Below, piece after piece: positions 1 through 10,322 of a DNA stretch of 64,000 nucleotides. This DNA comes from an uncultured Bacteroidales bacterium (lineage in GTDB: Bacteria > Bacteroidota > Bacteroidia > Bacteroidales > Bacteroidaceae): contig CADCBH010000020.1 in the NCBI GenBank assembly GCA_902799655.1, positions 20,927 to 84,926 on the forward strand, given 5' to 3'. The notes under the pieces are model-generated. The model worked only from the letters and a program-made list of their open reading frames with translations. It did not search any database and was not told where the DNA came from. Each line of letters opens with the position of its first letter. Within the stretch, counting starts at the first letter, position 1. A program made the position numbers and the translations under genes.

Positions 1-1761
1 GCAGCCGAGAGCAAGGTACTCAAGCTCACGGAGTTTGTGACCGTATCTGAGCTCGCTACCATGATGAACGTAGGTGTCAACCAGGTCATCGGTACCTGTA
101 TGTCTATCGGTATCATGGTGTCTATCAACCAGCGTCTGGATGCTGAGACCATCAATATCGTTGCTGACGAGTTTGGCTTCACCACTGAATATGTTTCTGC
201 TGAGGTGCAGAACGCCATTACCGAGGAGGAGGACGATGAGAACGATTTGATCAGTCGCGCTCCTATCGTAACGGTGATGGGTCATGTGGACCATGGTAAG
301 ACTTCTCTGCTCGACCACATCCGCAACACCAACGTGATTGCTGGTGAGGCTGGTGGTATCACACAGCACATCGGTGCCTATAATGTGAAGCTGAAGGATG
401 GTCATAGTATCACCTTCCTGGATACCCCTGGTCACGAGGCCTTCACGGCTATGCGTGCCCGTGGTGCTCAGGTGACGGATATCGCCATCATCATCGTCGC
501 TGCCGACGACTCTGTGATGCCTACCACCAAGGAGGCCATTGCCCATGCTCAGGCAGCCAACGTACCGATGGTATTCGCCATCAACAAGATTGATAAGCCA
601 GGTGCCAACCCTGACAAGATCCGTGAGGACTTGGCCAATATGAACCTCTTGGTAGAGGACTGGGGCGGTAAGTACCAGTGCCAGGAAATCTCGGCTAAGA
701 AGGGTGTTGGTGTCTATGAACTGTTGGAGAAGGTGCTGCTCGAGGCCGAGATGCTCGACCTGAAGGCCAACCCCAACCGTAAGGCTACAGGTTCTATCAT
801 CGAGTCGTCACTCGACAAGGGCCGCGGCTATGTCTCTACTGTCCTCGTATCCAATGGTACCCTGAAGATTGGTGATGTGGTCATCGCTGGTACTGCATGG
901 GGTAGGGTGAAGGCGATGTTCAACGAGCGCAACCAGCGCATCGAGAAGGCTGGTCCCGCTGAGCCCGCTATCATTCTGGGTCTGAACGGTGCACCTACTG
1001 CTGGTGACTCCTTCCACGTGATGGAGACGGAGCAAGAGGCTCGTGAGATTGCCAACAAGCGTATCCAGTTGCAGCGTGAGCAGAGCCTGCGTACGACGAC
1101 CAAGCTTGGTCTCGACGAGCTCTCACATCGTATCGCTCTGGGTGAGTTCCATGAGCTCAATATCATCGTCAAGGGTGATACCGATGGTTCTATCGAGGCA
1201 TTGTCCGACTCGTTCATCAAGCTCTCTACAGAGAAGGTGCAGGTCAACGTTATCTCGAAGGCTGTGGGTCAGATATCAGAAAACGATGTCATGCTGGCCA
1301 GCGCTTCAGAAGCCATCATCATCGGTTTCCAGGTGCGTCCTTCTGCTGATGCCCGTCGTGCTGCCGATCGTGAGGGTGTCGAGATCAATACCTACTCTAT
1401 CATCTACGATGCTATCGATGATGTGAAGTCAACGATGCAGGGTATGCTCGACAAGGTGAAGAAGGAGATTGTCACTGGTGAGATTGAGGTCAAGCAGGTC
1501 TTCAAGATTTCGAAGGTGGGTACTGTTGCCGGTGGTCTTGTCACCGAGGGTAAGGTACATGCCAAGGATAAGGCCCGTGTGGTACGCGACGGTATCGTGG
1601 TACACACTGCTCCTATTGATGCCCTCAAGCGCTACAAGGACGATGCCAAGGAAGTGGCTACGGGCTTGGAGTGCGGTATCTCACTTGTCAACTTCAACGA
1701 CATCCAGGTTGGCGATATCATCGAGACCTTCACGGAGATTGAGGTTGAACAGAAACTGTAA
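1..1761 (+). CDS. infB: Translation initiation factor IF-2, 5' end cut by window
   Basis: The reading frame is open from base 1, so the N-terminal part of the gene lies outside the window; 586 codons are visible. IF-2 is the GTPase that brings initiator tRNA to the 30S subunit and promotes subunit joining. The G domain shows GHVDHGKT (G1), DTPGHEAF (G3) and NKID (G4), followed by the usual beta-barrel and C-terminal domains that bind fMet-tRNA. The gene ends in the typical acidic/hydrophobic tail about 40 bp before the next gene on the same strand. Nothing is odd in the visible part. The in-frame GTG at 37 is not the real start, because conserved sequence continues upstream of it. Confidence 0.97.
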   Translation, partial: AAESKVLKLTEFVTVSELATMMNVGVNQVIGTCMSIGIMVSINQRLDAETINIVADEFGFTTEYVSAEVQNAITEEEDDENDLISRAPIVTVMGHVDHGKTSLLDHIRNTNVIAGEAGGITQHIGAYNVKLKDGHSITFLDTPGHEAFTAMRARGAQVTDIAIIIVAADDSVMPTTKEAIAHAQAANVPMVFAINKIDKPGANPDKIREDLANMNLLVEDWGGKYQCQEISAKKGVGVYELLEKVLLEAEMLDLKANPNRKATGSIIESSLDKGRGYVSTVLVSNGTLKIGDVVIAGTAWGRVKAMFNERNQRIEKAGPAEPAIILGLNGAPTAGDSFHVMETEQEAREIANKRIQLQREQSLRTTTKLGLDELSHRIALGEFHELNIIVKGDTDGSIEALSDSFIKLSTEKVQVNVISKAVGQISENDVMLASASEAIIIGFQVRPSADARRAADREGVEINTYSIIYDAIDDVKSTMQGMLDKVKKEIVTGEIEVKQVFKISKVGTVAGGLVTEGKVHAKDKARVVRDGIVVHTAPIDALKRYKDDAKEVATGLECGISLVNFNDIQVGDIIETFTEIEVEQKL

Positions 1762-1803
1762 AAATGAAGAACGCGGATTATATCCGTTAAAGTATAAGGA
1801 AAG

Positions 1804-3786
1804 ATGTTCTTTAAGAAAGACAACCGCCCCTATCCGAAGTCGTTCTCTAAGCGGCTGACGTGGCGCATTACGCTGGTCATGTTTATCGTGATGGCTATTG
1901 CATCTTATCTGTTGTATAAGATGAGCTATGGACTGATCGTTGCAGGCTCAGAGTTGACGATGCGATATGTCCTCAAGTCAGAGAAGCAGTCTATTCATAG
2001 TACGATTTCTGAGATTAAGGCCGTCTCTGTCAACACTGTGCCTCAGATAGAGGAGAACCTCGACAAACCTGAGAAGCTCCATGCCATCATGAAGCAGATG
2101 GTAGAGCTGAACCCCGCTATCCAAAGCTGTGGTCTCAGTTTCGTCGAAAACTATTATCCGGGCAAGGGACATCAATACTGTCCCTATGCCTATCGCAAGG
2201 ATACTAGTGAGGTGGTTGTCAAGACACTGGGTGACAAGGATCATGACTACCTGCATGAGACATGGTTTAAGAAAGCCCTTGCGTCGGAGGAGGGCTATTG
2301 GGCAAAGCCGTTTTTCGATGACATCGACCATACGACGCCTTTGGTGCCGTGGGTAATGCCTATCCACGACCGCCAAGGCAAGGCAATAGCCGTGTTGGGC
2401 GTTGACTTGGCATTGCAGTCGTTGAGAGAGGAATTATCTGTCCAAGCATATAAGGAGAAGATATTCGAAGGCTTAAGCTCCCAGGCTTTGTCTGTATATA
2501 ACTTCGCTATCACCAGGGATGGTACCTATCTGGTGCACCCTGATAGCGCTCGTGTCATCAAGGAGAACTATTTTACCTATTGCAACACTACGTCTGATTC
2601 GTCTGACGACGAACTGGGTCGCAAGATGCGTGAAAACGATGATGGAGATATGTCATCTGTCAACATCGATGACGAAGATCTCTATGTACGTTATAGGGCT
2701 ATCCCCGATACAGACTGGTCTATTGCCATAGTCTGCTCTAACGCTCTGATAAATGGAATTGCCAGTGTTTTAGGCGTCCTCTTAGCGCTCTTCTTCATGA
2801 TTCCCAACCTGCTCGTAGTCATCTTCATGGGCCGCCATTTCGTAAAGAAAGCAGCCAAGCCCATACAGCAGTTGGCAGCATCGGCTGACGAGGTTGCCAA
2901 GGGTAATTTCAAGGCACCATTGCCCCCATTGAAGACCCGCGACGAGATCCACCAGTTGCGCGACTCCTTCGAGAAGATGCAGCTGTCGCTGACACGTTAT
3001 ATGGAGGAACTGAAGGAGACTACTGCCGCCAAGGCCTCTATAGAGAGTGAGCTCAAGATTGCCCACGACATCCAGATGTCGATGTTGCCCAAGACCTTCC
3101 CGCCCTATCCGGAGCGCGACGATATCGATATCTATGGCTCGCTGACGCCTGCCAAGGATGTTGGTGGCGACCTCTTCGACTTCTATATCCGCGAGGAGCA
3201 GTTGGTATTCTGTGTGGGCGACGTATCGGGCAAGGGCGTACCGGCCTCGCTGGTGATGGCTGTCACGCGCTCGCTGTTCCGCAATGTTTCTGCCCATGTT
3301 CTGGACCCCAGCAAGATTGTCTATGCTATCAACAATGCGCTGACTGAGGGCAACGATACCGAGATGTTTGTCACCCTCTTCGTGGGTGTTCTCGACCTGC
3401 AGACGGGTCATCTGCGCTATTCCAATGCAGGCCACAATGCTCCCGTGCTGCTGAGCGACAGCGTGAGTGAGATTCCTTGTGATTCCAATCTGCCCGCTGG
3501 CGTGATGGCCGACTGGGACTTCTCACTTCAGGAACTTGACATCCGCAAAGATGACGTCATCTTCATCTATACCGATGGTCTCAACGAGGCCGAGGACGCC
3601 TGCCACCAGCTGTTTGGTGAGGAGCGTATGCTGAAGCAGCTGAAGCAGCAGTTGGCAGTCGGACAAACGGAGCCGCAGGCCATCATCGAAGAGATGGGTA
3701 AGGCCGTCCATACCTTTGCCAGTGGCACAGAGCAGAGCGACGACCTGACGATGCTGGCCATCAAATACAAGAAGAACAATGTCTAA
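1804..3786 (+). CDS. Membrane sensor SpoIIE/RsbU-type PP2C phosphatase (Cache-HAMP-PP2C)
   Basis: 660 aa. Visible parts: a first membrane helix at about 21-42; an extracytoplasmic region at 43-310 that looks like a double Cache sensor (a WFKKAL...GYW...FFDD block, then a VLGVDL strand); a second helix at about 313-342; a HAMP linker at 343-396 continuing into a coiled coil; and a PP2C/SpoIIE domain at about 420-655 with metal-binding aspartates in GGDLFDF (D456) and GDVSGKG (D473). Such enzymes dephosphorylate anti-sigma antagonist or other Ser/Thr-phosphorylated proteins in response to an extracellular ligand; the partner cannot be read here. Its last 8 bases overlap sufB, so the two are probably translationally coupled. 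A second phosphatase of this family lies at 39031-41133. Confidence 0.9.
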   Translation: MFFKKDNRPYPKSFSKRLTWRITLVMFIVMAIASYLLYKMSYGLIVAGSELTMRYVLKSEKQSIHSTISEIKAVSVNTVPQIEENLDKPEKLHAIMKQMVELNPAIQSCGLSFVENYYPGKGHQYCPYAYRKDTSEVVVKTLGDKDHDYLHETWFKKALASEEGYWAKPFFDDIDHTTPLVPWVMPIHDRQGKAIAVLGVDLALQSLREELSVQAYKEKIFEGLSSQALSVYNFAITRDGTYLVHPDSARVIKENYFTYCNTTSDSSDDELGRKMRENDDGDMSSVNIDDEDLYVRYRAIPDTDWSIAIVCSNALINGIASVLGVLLALFFMIPNLLVVIFMGRHFVKKAAKPIQQLAASADEVAKGNFKAPLPPLKTRDEIHQLRDSFEKMQLSLTRYMEELKETTAAKASIESELKIAHDIQMSMLPKTFPPYPERDDIDIYGSLTPAKDVGGDLFDFYIREEQLVFCVGDVSGKGVPASLVMAVTRSLFRNVSAHVLDPSKIVYAINNALTEGNDTEMFVTLFVGVLDLQTGHLRYSNAGHNAPVLLSDSVSEIPCDSNLPAGVMADWDFSLQELDIRKDDVIFIYTDGLNEAEDACHQLFGEERMLKQLKQQLAVGQTEPQAIIEEMGKAVHTFASGTEQSDDLTMLAIKYKKNNV

Positions 3787-5227
3787 AGAGAATAACGAAT
3801 TTGTCCGTCAGGTGGCCGAACAGAAGTATGAGTTTGGCTTCACGACGGATGTTCATACTGAAATCATACCCGTCGGTCTGAACGAAGATGTTGTCAGACT
3901 GATTTCCCAGAAGAAGGGCGAGCCCGACTGGATGCTCGACTTCCGTCTCAAGGCGTTCCGCTATTGGAAAGACCAGACGGAACCCACATGGGGCCATGTC
4001 CATGTGCCCGAGATTGACTATCAGGCCATCAGCTATTATGCCGACCCCATGGCTAAGAAGCCCGAGGGCGATGGAAAGATCGACCCTGAACTGGAGAAAA
4101 CTTTCGATAAGTTGGGCATTCCCTTGGAGGAACGTTTGGCGCTGAGCGGCAATACCGCTGTCGATGCCATCATGGACTCAGTCAGCGTGAAGACCACCTT
4201 TAAGGAGAAACTCCGCGAGAAGGGCGTTATCTTCTGTTCTATCGGTGAGGCCATCAAGGAGCATGGCGACTTGGTACGTCAGTATCTGGGAACGGTAGTG
4301 CCCTATCGTGACAATTTCTTCGCTGCCCTTAACTCGGCCGTCTTCAGCGATGGCTCCTTTGTGTATATCCCCAAGGGTGTGCGCTGTCCCATGGAGCTCA
4401 GCTCGTATTTCCGCATCAATGCCCGCAATACGGGTCAGTTTGAACGTACGCTGATCGTGGCCGATGACGACTCGTATGTGAGCTATCTCGAAGGCTGTAC
4501 GGCGCCTATGCGCGACGAAAACCAGTTGCACGCTGCCATCGTGGAGATTATCGTGATGGATCGTGCCGAGGTGAAGTATTCTACCGTGCAGAATTGGTAT
4601 CCTGGCGACGAGAATGGCAAGGGTGGCGTGCTCAACCTCGTCACCAAGCGTGGCGACCTGCGCGGAGAGGGTAGCAAGCTCTCGTGGACGCAGGTGGAGA
4701 CGGGGTCTGCCATCACGTGGAAATACCCCTCGTGTGTGCTGCGTGGCGACAACTCCCAGGCTGAGTTCTACTCTGTCGCTGTCACCAACAACTATCAGGA
4801 AGCTGATACTGGTACCAAGATGATTCACATGGGCAAGAATACCAAGTCGACGATTATCTCTAAGGGTATCTCGGCAGGTCATTCGCAGAACTCGTATCGT
4901 GGATTGGTGCGTGCCACCTCGAATGCTGACAATGCCCGCAACTACTCATCATGCGACTCGCTATTGTTGGGTTCCAACTGTGGAGCCCATACCTTCCCCT
5001 ATATGGATGTCCACAACGATACTGCTATCTTCGAACACGAGGCTACGACGTCCAAGATTTCCGAAGACCAGCTCTTCTACTGTAATCAGCGCGGCATACC
5101 CACCGAACAGGCTGTTGGCCTGATAGTCAACGGCTATGCCAAGGAGGTCTTGCAGAAGCTTCCGATGGAGTTTGCCGTTGAGGCTCAGAAGCTGTTGTCA
5201 GTATCATTAGAAGGAACAGTAGGCTGA
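3779..5227 (+). CDS. sufB: Fe-S cluster assembly scaffold SufB
   Basis: 482 aa, the full length expected for SufB, with a normal C-terminus. SufB forms the cytosolic SufBC2D scaffold on which Fe-S clusters are built with sulfur from SufS. The family core is recognisable throughout, for example the [18 protein letters not shown] stretch and the later NYSSCDSLL / GAHTFPY segments that include conserved cysteines. The start overlaps the preceding phosphatase gene by 8 bp. The oddity is the neighbourhood. In Bacteroidales sufB is normally followed directly by sufC, sufD and sufS (established pattern), but here the next gene is a GH67 glycoside hydrolase with its own promoter, and no sufC/D/S occurs anywhere in the window. 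Confidence 0.97.
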   Translation: MSKENNEFVRQVAEQKYEFGFTTDVHTEIIPVGLNEDVVRLISQKKGEPDWMLDFRLKAFRYWKDQTEPTWGHVHVPEIDYQAISYYADPMAKKPEGDGKIDPELEKTFDKLGIPLEERLALSGNTAVDAIMDSVSVKTTFKEKLREKGVIFCSIGEAIKEHGDLVRQYLGTVVPYRDNFFAALNSAVFSDGSFVYIPKGVRCPMELSSYFRINARNTGQFERTLIVADDDSYVSYLEGCTAPMRDENQLHAAIVEIIVMDRAEVKYSTVQNWYPGDENGKGGVLNLVTKRGDLRGEGSKLSWTQVETGSAITWKYPSCVLRGDNSQAEFYSVAVTNNYQEADTGTKMIHMGKNTKSTIISKGISAGHSQNSYRGLVRATSNADNARNYSSCDSLLLGSNCGAHTFPYMDVHNDTAIFEHEATTSKISEDQLFYCNQRGIPTEQAVGLIVNGYAKEVLQKLPMEFAVEAQKLLSVSLEGTVG

Positions 5228-5231
5228 TTTA

Positions 5232-5263
5232 TTTGGAGGATATCGTTTTTTTTTGTACCTTTG
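5232..5263 (+). promoter_or_regulatory. Bacteroidota promoter before the GH67 gene
   Basis: TTTG at 5232-5235 and TACCTTTG at 5256-5263 are separated by 20 bp, an exact match to the Bacteroidota housekeeping promoter. It starts only 5 bp after the sufB stop, so the glycosidase genes form a separate transcription unit. It also shows that the upstream TTG at 5261 is part of the -7 element and that the ATG at 5285 is the start. Confidence 0.85.
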
Positions 5264-5284
5264 AGGCGTAAAAAACTCGAAGCA

Positions 5285-7129
5285 ATGAAAAAACTATTAT
5301 CATTACTCATCGTTGCAGCCTGTGCGCTGGCTGCCAGTGCTGAAGACGGTCACTCGCTGTGGCTGCGCTATCAACCCGTTAATAAGGCCAAGGTAGAGAC
5401 CAGTCTCAAGACGCCGACGGCCCTGCTGGCCCAGCAGGAGTTGGAGAGCTACTACCCAGGCGAGTATATCGCCCTGAAGCTGGACAGCTCGTTGCCCGAT
5501 GACGATGGCTACCGCTTCGACGGCACGACGCTCAGTGCCCGCCATGAGGCTGGTCTGCTCTATGGTGCCCATGCCCTGCTCCGTGGCGATACGAACGTCG
5601 AGTCGCATCCTGCCTTCGACCTGCGCCTGCTCAATCACTGGGACAACCTGGATGGCAGCATCGAGCGCGGCTATGCTGGTGAGAGCATCTTCGAGTGGTT
5701 CAAACTCAATGAGCTGCTGATTAGGGAGTATGCCCGTGCCAACGCCTCGATAGGTATCAACGGCAGTGTGCTGAACAATGTCAATGCCTCGCCGAAGATG
5801 CTGACTACACCCTATCTGAAGGAGGTGAAGAAGATTGCCGACATCCTGCGACCATACAATATCAAGGTGTATCTGAGCATCAACTTCGCTACCCCGATGG
5901 CCTTGAAGGAGACCAAGACGGCTGATCCGCTGGACAAGAGTGTGGCCAAGTGGTGGCAGAAGAAGGCCAAGGAGATCTATAAGTTCATTCCCGATTTCGG
6001 AGGTTTCCTGGTCAAGGCCAACAGTGAGGGACAGCCTGGTCCTGGCGACTATCATCGTACGCATGCCGATGGTGCCAACATGCTGGCTGATGCGCTGAAG
6101 CCCTACAAGGGTATCGTGATGTGGCGCTGCTTCGTCTATGGTGCCAACCACAAGGGTGAGGATCGTGTGAAGCAGGCCGTATCGGAGTTCAAGCCCCTCG
6201 ACGGACAGTTCCGCGACAATGTCATCCTGCAGACCAAGAACGGTCCCCTCGACTTCCAGCCTCGTGAGCCGTACAGCCCCATATTCGACCAGATCAAGCA
6301 GACGCCTAATATGGTGGAGTTGCAGATTACCCAGGAGTATCTGGGGCAGTCGAAACACCTGGTCTATCTCGCTCCCATGTGGAAGGAGTTCTTCGAACAG
6401 GTGGATGCCCATTCGCTGAAAGGTATCGCTGGTGTGGCTAATATCGGACTCGACCGCAACTGGTGCGGTCACCACTTCTCACAGGCCAACTGGTATGCCT
6501 TTGGTCGTCTGGCGTGGAACCCCAGTCTGGGCAGTCGTCGCATTGCCTTGGAGTGGCTGAGGATGACCTTCGATGGTGACGAGACCTTCACCACCACGAT
6601 GGCTGATGTAATGGAGCGTTCGCGAGAGGCCTGTGTCAACTACATGATGCCGCTGGGTTTGCACCATATCTTCAAGTTCGACCACCACTACGGTCCCGAG
6701 CCCGATGGCTTCATTGCCAGCTATCCGCTGGAGTGGTGTCCCGTCTATTACCATAAGGCAGACAAGAAGGGTGTGGGCTTCGACCGTTCCAGCAAGGGAA
6801 CCAATGCCGTAGGTCAGTATCGCAAGGAGGTAGGCCAGCGCTACGATCGTCTGGAGACCTGTCCGGAGAACCTGTTGCTGTGGTTCCATCGTGTGCCTTG
6901 GACCTATCGCATGAAGAGTGGCAACACGCTCTGGGAGGAGCTGCAGTTCCGCTATAACGAGGGCGTCATCGAGACGGAGCGCTATTACAACCTGTGGCAC
7001 AACAGGATGCGCCAGCAGGTGGACGAGCAGCGCTGGCGCGAGGTTGACGAGCGTCTGAAAGACCAGGTTGACAATGCCCGCGAGTGGCGCGACGTCTGTC
7101 TGGGCTACTTCCGCCAGTTTGCTGAATAA
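5285..7129 (+). CDS. GH67 alpha-glucuronidase, secreted
   Basis: About 614 aa from the ATG at 5285, which gives a signal peptide (MKKLLSLLIVAACALAASA). GH67 enzymes release (4-O-methyl)glucuronic acid from the non-reducing end of xylan-derived aldouronic acids. The catalytic pattern is present: general acid E248 in KANSEGQPGP, and the two carboxylates D323 (LDFQ) and E351 (ITQEYLGQ). The 28-residue gap between the last two equals the D365/E393 spacing I recall from the Cellvibrio enzyme. The protein is somewhat shorter than the usual ~680-720 aa. It is followed after 17 bp by a GH97 gene, so the pair probably forms an operon that trims glucuronoxylan and other plant oligosaccharides in the periplasm. 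No SusC/SusD pair is nearby. Confidence 0.93.
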   Translation: MKKLLSLLIVAACALAASAEDGHSLWLRYQPVNKAKVETSLKTPTALLAQQELESYYPGEYIALKLDSSLPDDDGYRFDGTTLSARHEAGLLYGAHALLRGDTNVESHPAFDLRLLNHWDNLDGSIERGYAGESIFEWFKLNELLIREYARANASIGINGSVLNNVNASPKMLTTPYLKEVKKIADILRPYNIKVYLSINFATPMALKETKTADPLDKSVAKWWQKKAKEIYKFIPDFGGFLVKANSEGQPGPGDYHRTHADGANMLADALKPYKGIVMWRCFVYGANHKGEDRVKQAVSEFKPLDGQFRDNVILQTKNGPLDFQPREPYSPIFDQIKQTPNMVELQITQEYLGQSKHLVYLAPMWKEFFEQVDAHSLKGIAGVANIGLDRNWCGHHFSQANWYAFGRLAWNPSLGSRRIALEWLRMTFDGDETFTTTMADVMERSREACVNYMMPLGLHHIFKFDHHYGPEPDGFIASYPLEWCPVYYHKADKKGVGFDRSSKGTNAVGQYRKEVGQRYDRLETCPENLLLWFHRVPWTYRMKSGNTLWEELQFRYNEGVIETERYYNLWHNRMRQQVDEQRWREVDERLKDQVDNAREWRDVCLGYFRQFAE

Positions 7130-7146
7130 ACTGATATCACCATACA

Positions 7147-9096
7147 ATGAGAAAACTATGCTTACTGCTGCTGGCGAGTGTCGCGCTCACCATGCATGCT
7201 AAGGAAACTACCGTCAAGTCGCCCGACGGCAGGGTGGCTGTGACGATTGCCGACGAGAGAGGCCTCGTCACCTATTCCGTCACCTATGCTGGTCAGACAT
7301 TCCTCAAGACCTCGTTGCTGGGACTGAAGAGCGACTTGGGTGACTTCACCCGTGGACTGAGCTTCAAGGATGTACGCTTCAGCGACATCGACCGCAGCTA
7401 CACAATGACGCGCACCAAGGCCTCGTCGGCCCACTATGTGGCACGTCAGGCCGACCTCACCTACGTCAATAGCGAGGGACTGCCGCTGGTCATCACCTTC
7501 TGCGTATCGAACAACGACATCGCCTTCCGCTATAGTCTGCAACCCAAGGGTGAGGAGCGTCTGAACACGGTCATCTACTACGAGACATCGAGCTTCAACT
7601 TCCCTGAAGCCACCACGACTTTTCTCACACCCCAGAGTCTGCCAATGGTGGGATGGCAGCGCACCAAGCCATCGTATGAGGAGGAATACAAGGCTGAGGC
7701 TCCGCTGACTGACCGTTCTGCCTTTGGCGAGGGTTTCACGTTTCCCTGTCTGTTCCATGTGCCCAATGGTTGGGTACTGGTCAGCGAGACGGGTGTCAAC
7801 TCCAACTATGTCGCCTCGCATCTGAGCGACTATACAGCAGGCAGTGGCTATACCGTCACCTTCCCGAATATCGGTGAGATGCAGGGACTGGGCAGCTCGT
7901 GGGGAGCCTTCGCACTGCCTGGCAGCACACCCTGGCGCACCATCACGCTGGGCAATACCCTGAAACCGATTGTCGAGACCACCATTCCCTTCGATGTCGT
8001 TGAACCACTCTACGAGCCCACTAAGGACTATCAGCCAGGGCGCTATACGTGGAGCTGGCTCATCTGGCAGGATGAGAGCGTCAACTATGATGACCAGGTG
8101 AAGATGATCGACCTCTCTGCAGCCATGGGCTATGAATATGTGCTGGTGGACAACTGGTGGGACAAGCAGATAGGCCGTGAGCGTATCGAAGAGCTGAACC
8201 GCTATGCCAACAGCAAGGGTGTCAAACTGCTCTTGTGGTATAACAGCAACGGCTATGCCAACGATGCGCCACAGACCCCTAAGCACTGCATGAATACCGC
8301 CTTGGCCCGTAACCGTGAGATGGCGTGGCTCCAGAAGTTGGGCATTGCTGGTATCAAGGTCGACTTCCTGGGCAGTGACAAGCAGGAGTGCATCAAGCTC
8401 TATGAGGACATCCTCGCCGATGCCAACCGCTATGGTCTGCAGGTGGTGTTCCACGGATGTACCATACCGCGTGGCTGGGAACGCATGTATCCCAACTATG
8501 TCGCATCGGAGGCTGCACTGGCCTCAGAGAACATCATGTTCAACGAGCACCACGCCAAGACGGAAGGCTTCGAGCTCACCATGCACCCTTTTGCCCGCAA
8601 TGCTGTGGGCTCGTTTGACTGGGGTGGCATCATTATGAATCACCATATCGCGCGCGACAACAGGAGTCGCCATCGCCGCTATACAACGGATATCTTCGAG
8701 ATGGCCAGCGGTATCGTGCTGCAGACCAGTGTGAACTGCGTGGCATTGTATCCCAACAACCTGCAGGATGTGCCTCAGTTCGAGCTCGACTTCCTCAAGC
8801 AGCTGCCCACCACGTGGGACGAGGTGCGCTATCTCGACGGCTATCCCACGAAGTATGTGGTGCTGGCACGTCGCGCAGGCAGCAAGTGGTATGTGGCTGG
8901 ACTGAACGGTACCCATCAGGCAAAGACCTTGCAGCTCTCACTGCCCATGTTTGCTGGTAAGACCGTCAAGTACTACATCGACCAGCCGGGCAAGAAGGGA
9001 GCACCCAGCACCCCCGTGCTGAAGACCCTGAAGGTGGATAAGAAAGGCCTCGTGAAAGTCACCATGCAGCCCATGGGTGGACTAATCATCATGTAA
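7147..9096 (+). CDS. GH97 glycoside hydrolase, probably retaining type
   Basis: 649 aa with a signal peptide (MRKLCLLLLASVALTMHA), an N-terminal beta-sandwich and a central barrel typical of GH97. GH97 includes inverting alpha-glucosidases (SusB) and retaining alpha-galactosidases. Here GIKVDFLGSDKQ places an Asp (D406) where the retaining group has its nucleophile, and a Glu (E461) lies 55 residues later, the spacing I recall for D415/E470 of the Bacteroides retaining enzyme. An alpha-galactosidase-like activity is therefore more likely than a SusB alpha-glucosidase; the substrate is inferred. It is cotranscribed with the GH67 gene. Its ATG-TAA end (Met codon plus stop) forms the first bases of a dispersed repeat that has a second copy at 58547. 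Confidence 0.9.
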   Translation: MRKLCLLLLASVALTMHAKETTVKSPDGRVAVTIADERGLVTYSVTYAGQTFLKTSLLGLKSDLGDFTRGLSFKDVRFSDIDRSYTMTRTKASSAHYVARQADLTYVNSEGLPLVITFCVSNNDIAFRYSLQPKGEERLNTVIYYETSSFNFPEATTTFLTPQSLPMVGWQRTKPSYEEEYKAEAPLTDRSAFGEGFTFPCLFHVPNGWVLVSETGVNSNYVASHLSDYTAGSGYTVTFPNIGEMQGLGSSWGAFALPGSTPWRTITLGNTLKPIVETTIPFDVVEPLYEPTKDYQPGRYTWSWLIWQDESVNYDDQVKMIDLSAAMGYEYVLVDNWWDKQIGRERIEELNRYANSKGVKLLLWYNSNGYANDAPQTPKHCMNTALARNREMAWLQKLGIAGIKVDFLGSDKQECIKLYEDILADANRYGLQVVFHGCTIPRGWERMYPNYVASEAALASENIMFNEHHAKTEGFELTMHPFARNAVGSFDWGGIIMNHHIARDNRSRHRRYTTDIFEMASGIVLQTSVNCVALYPNNLQDVPQFELDFLKQLPTTWDEVRYLDGYPTKYVVLARRAGSKWYVAGLNGTHQAKTLQLSLPMFAGKTVKYYIDQPGKKGAPSTPVLKTLKVDKKGLVKVTMQPMGGLIIM

Positions 9097-9296
9097 GCAA
9101 AAAGCCAAGTTACTATCAGCGATAAGTCTTCTCGCTCATCGAGAAACGACGAGTTACTGTTCGAGAAACGACGAGTTGCTGATAGTAAGTGGGTGACCTA
9201 CGACGCATGAAAGGAGCAAGCACCTTGCTTGCTTCGAGCAGAAGGGCCGCGAGCTTCGAGCAAACGCCTCGTCTGCTCGAAGCAAGACGGATTAGA
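9091..9296 (+). repeat. Dispersed intergenic repeat, copy 1
   Basis: Copy 2 is at 58547-58966 in the same orientation. Block A (9091-9119) is identical over 29 bp to 58547-58575. Block B (9135-9182) matches 58613-58660 at 47 of 48 positions and itself holds two near-direct copies of ACGACGAGTT(A/G)CTG. Block C (about 9225-9291) shares runs built on GCTTCGAGCAA and CGCCTCGTCTGCT that can fold as short hairpins. Copy 1 lacks about 180 bp found in the middle of copy 2. The repeat starts at the GH97 stop codon and ends next to the iteron block at 9308. No coding potential is evident. Confidence 0.85.
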
Positions 9297-9307
9297 AGAT
9301 GTCAGAG

Positions 9308-9472
9308 GCGTTGCAGCGTTACAGGCGTTACAGTGATTTCTGTACTGAAAAAGTTGACTCAGAATTTTATTATATATATAATATATATATTATATATATA
9401 ATAAGACTAATTTTCATTCCTGCGAGGTGTGACGACGCGAAAAAGGCTGTAACGCCTGTAACGCTGTCACGC
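9308..9472. repeat. Iteron block: 20-bp inverted repeat around a 38-bp AT palindrome
   Basis: The arm at 9314-9333 (CAGCGTTACAGGCGTTACAG) is the exact reverse complement of 9447-9466. Each arm holds GTTACAG units, with a third degenerate unit just outside (GTTGCAG on the left, GTGACAG on the right read in reverse). Between them, 9367-9404 is a perfect 38-bp palindrome of only A and T. Repeated short binding sites plus an AT-rich melting segment is the architecture of an iteron-type replication origin; this function is inferred. Related GTTACAG units occur at 13776-13803 on the far side of the primase gene. The rest of the 9097-9542 gap is the dispersed repeat and the next gene's promoter. Confidence 0.8.
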
Positions 9473-9489
9473 CTATCGTGATTCGAAAA

Positions 9490-9521
9490 TTTGGTGCTTT
9501 GCTAACTTCTTTGTACCTTTG
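9490..9521 (+). promoter_or_regulatory. Promoter of the accessory module
   Basis: TTTG at 9490-9493, a 20-bp spacer, and TACCTTTG at 9514-9521, 21 bp before the ATG at 9543. It lies immediately downstream of the iteron block, so a protein bound to the iterons could influence it. Confidence 0.85.
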
Positions 9522-9542
9522 CAGGAAAATAACGAATAGCGT

Positions 9543-10322
9543 ATGAAGAATAAGATGTATGAACAACTGGAGCACCTGCTGGCAGAGTTGCCCTATGGAG
9601 ACGGCTTGCTGTATGCTCGCGACATTCTGAAGGATGAATGGACGGAGCAGACGGAGCAGGTGGCGCAGGCCTTGTACAACCATGAACCGTTTGACTTGCA
9701 GCTGTTGACGGACACTATTGACAGTCCTGATTTCAGTTATGAGAATAAGAATCTTTTGGAATGGATTCAGACTGTGCCCCAACGTCGTGTGGCTGCGATG
9801 GTGTGTCGTATCGTGCTGGATAGCGAGTTCAATAAAGTGGTAGACGAAAACCAAGCCCTTCAGGACTATTATGCTGAGAATGTGCACCCCAGCAGCTCTG
9901 TTAATTGGCAACAGGTGGACGCATGCGAGGCTTTCACCCAGCGTGCACTGAACGGTATGGGCGAGGTGGCCCGTCACTACGAGGAAGCCCGTAAGTGGGG
10001 ACTCGAGGGCGAGTCGCTGCACGTGGTGGATATGGTGTGGGGCTGGGCACCACACGTATTCGAGGAGGACACGGTGGCTACTGGTCGTGAGATTCTGGAG
10101 GTGGCCAACCAATGCCAGCCAGACAAACTGACCATCCGTTCTGATGCGGGCGCTCGCGCGTATATAGATAAGGTGATGAAACAGGTGCAGCAGATAGCCG
10201 AGAAGCACGATGTGGATATAGACATTACGGATGTCTACAGTCTGACGACGGGTTATCTTTGCAACTGGCTCATGGCTAAGTACTGGGGCAACCAGCGAAA
10301 GGAGGACGAGGAATGGTTGTAG
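9543..10322 (+). CDS. Unrecognised 259-aa acidic protein, first gene of the primase module
   Basis: I do not recognise a family. The protein is soluble and mostly helical in appearance, without signal peptide or membrane segment, and is rich in Glu/Asp and Trp. An N-terminal part (about 1-60) has repeated EQ(L/V/T) helices, and a C-terminal part (about 195-259) holds a likely amphipathic helix and an acidic tail. The start at 9543 is supported by the promoter 21 bp upstream. The stop overlaps the next gene by 10 bp, so the two products are probably made together. Placed between iterons and a primase-helicase, it may be an accessory replication or regulatory protein; that rests on context only. 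Confidence 0.75.
   Translation: MKNKMYEQLEHLLAELPYGDGLLYARDILKDEWTEQTEQVAQALYNHEPFDLQLLTDTIDSPDFSYENKNLLEWIQTVPQRRVAAMVCRIVLDSEFNKVVDENQALQDYYAENVHPSSSVNWQQVDACEAFTQRALNGMGEVARHYEEARKWGLEGESLHVVDMVWGWAPHVFEEDTVATGREILEVANQCQPDKLTIRSDAGARAYIDKVMKQVQQIAEKHDVDIDITDVYSLTTGYLCNWLMAKYWGNQRKEDEEWL

Noticed and set aside
5303-6475. Long open frame on the minus strand inside the GH67 gene
   Set aside because: Shadow of codon bias; no family features, while the plus-strand frame carries the GH67 catalytic residues. The same holds for the long antisense frames in GH97, sufB, the primase gene and purH-like gene.
9367-9404. AT palindrome as a transcription terminator
   Set aside because: Only A/T pairs, no G/C stem, and it is centred within a longer inverted repeat of iterons.
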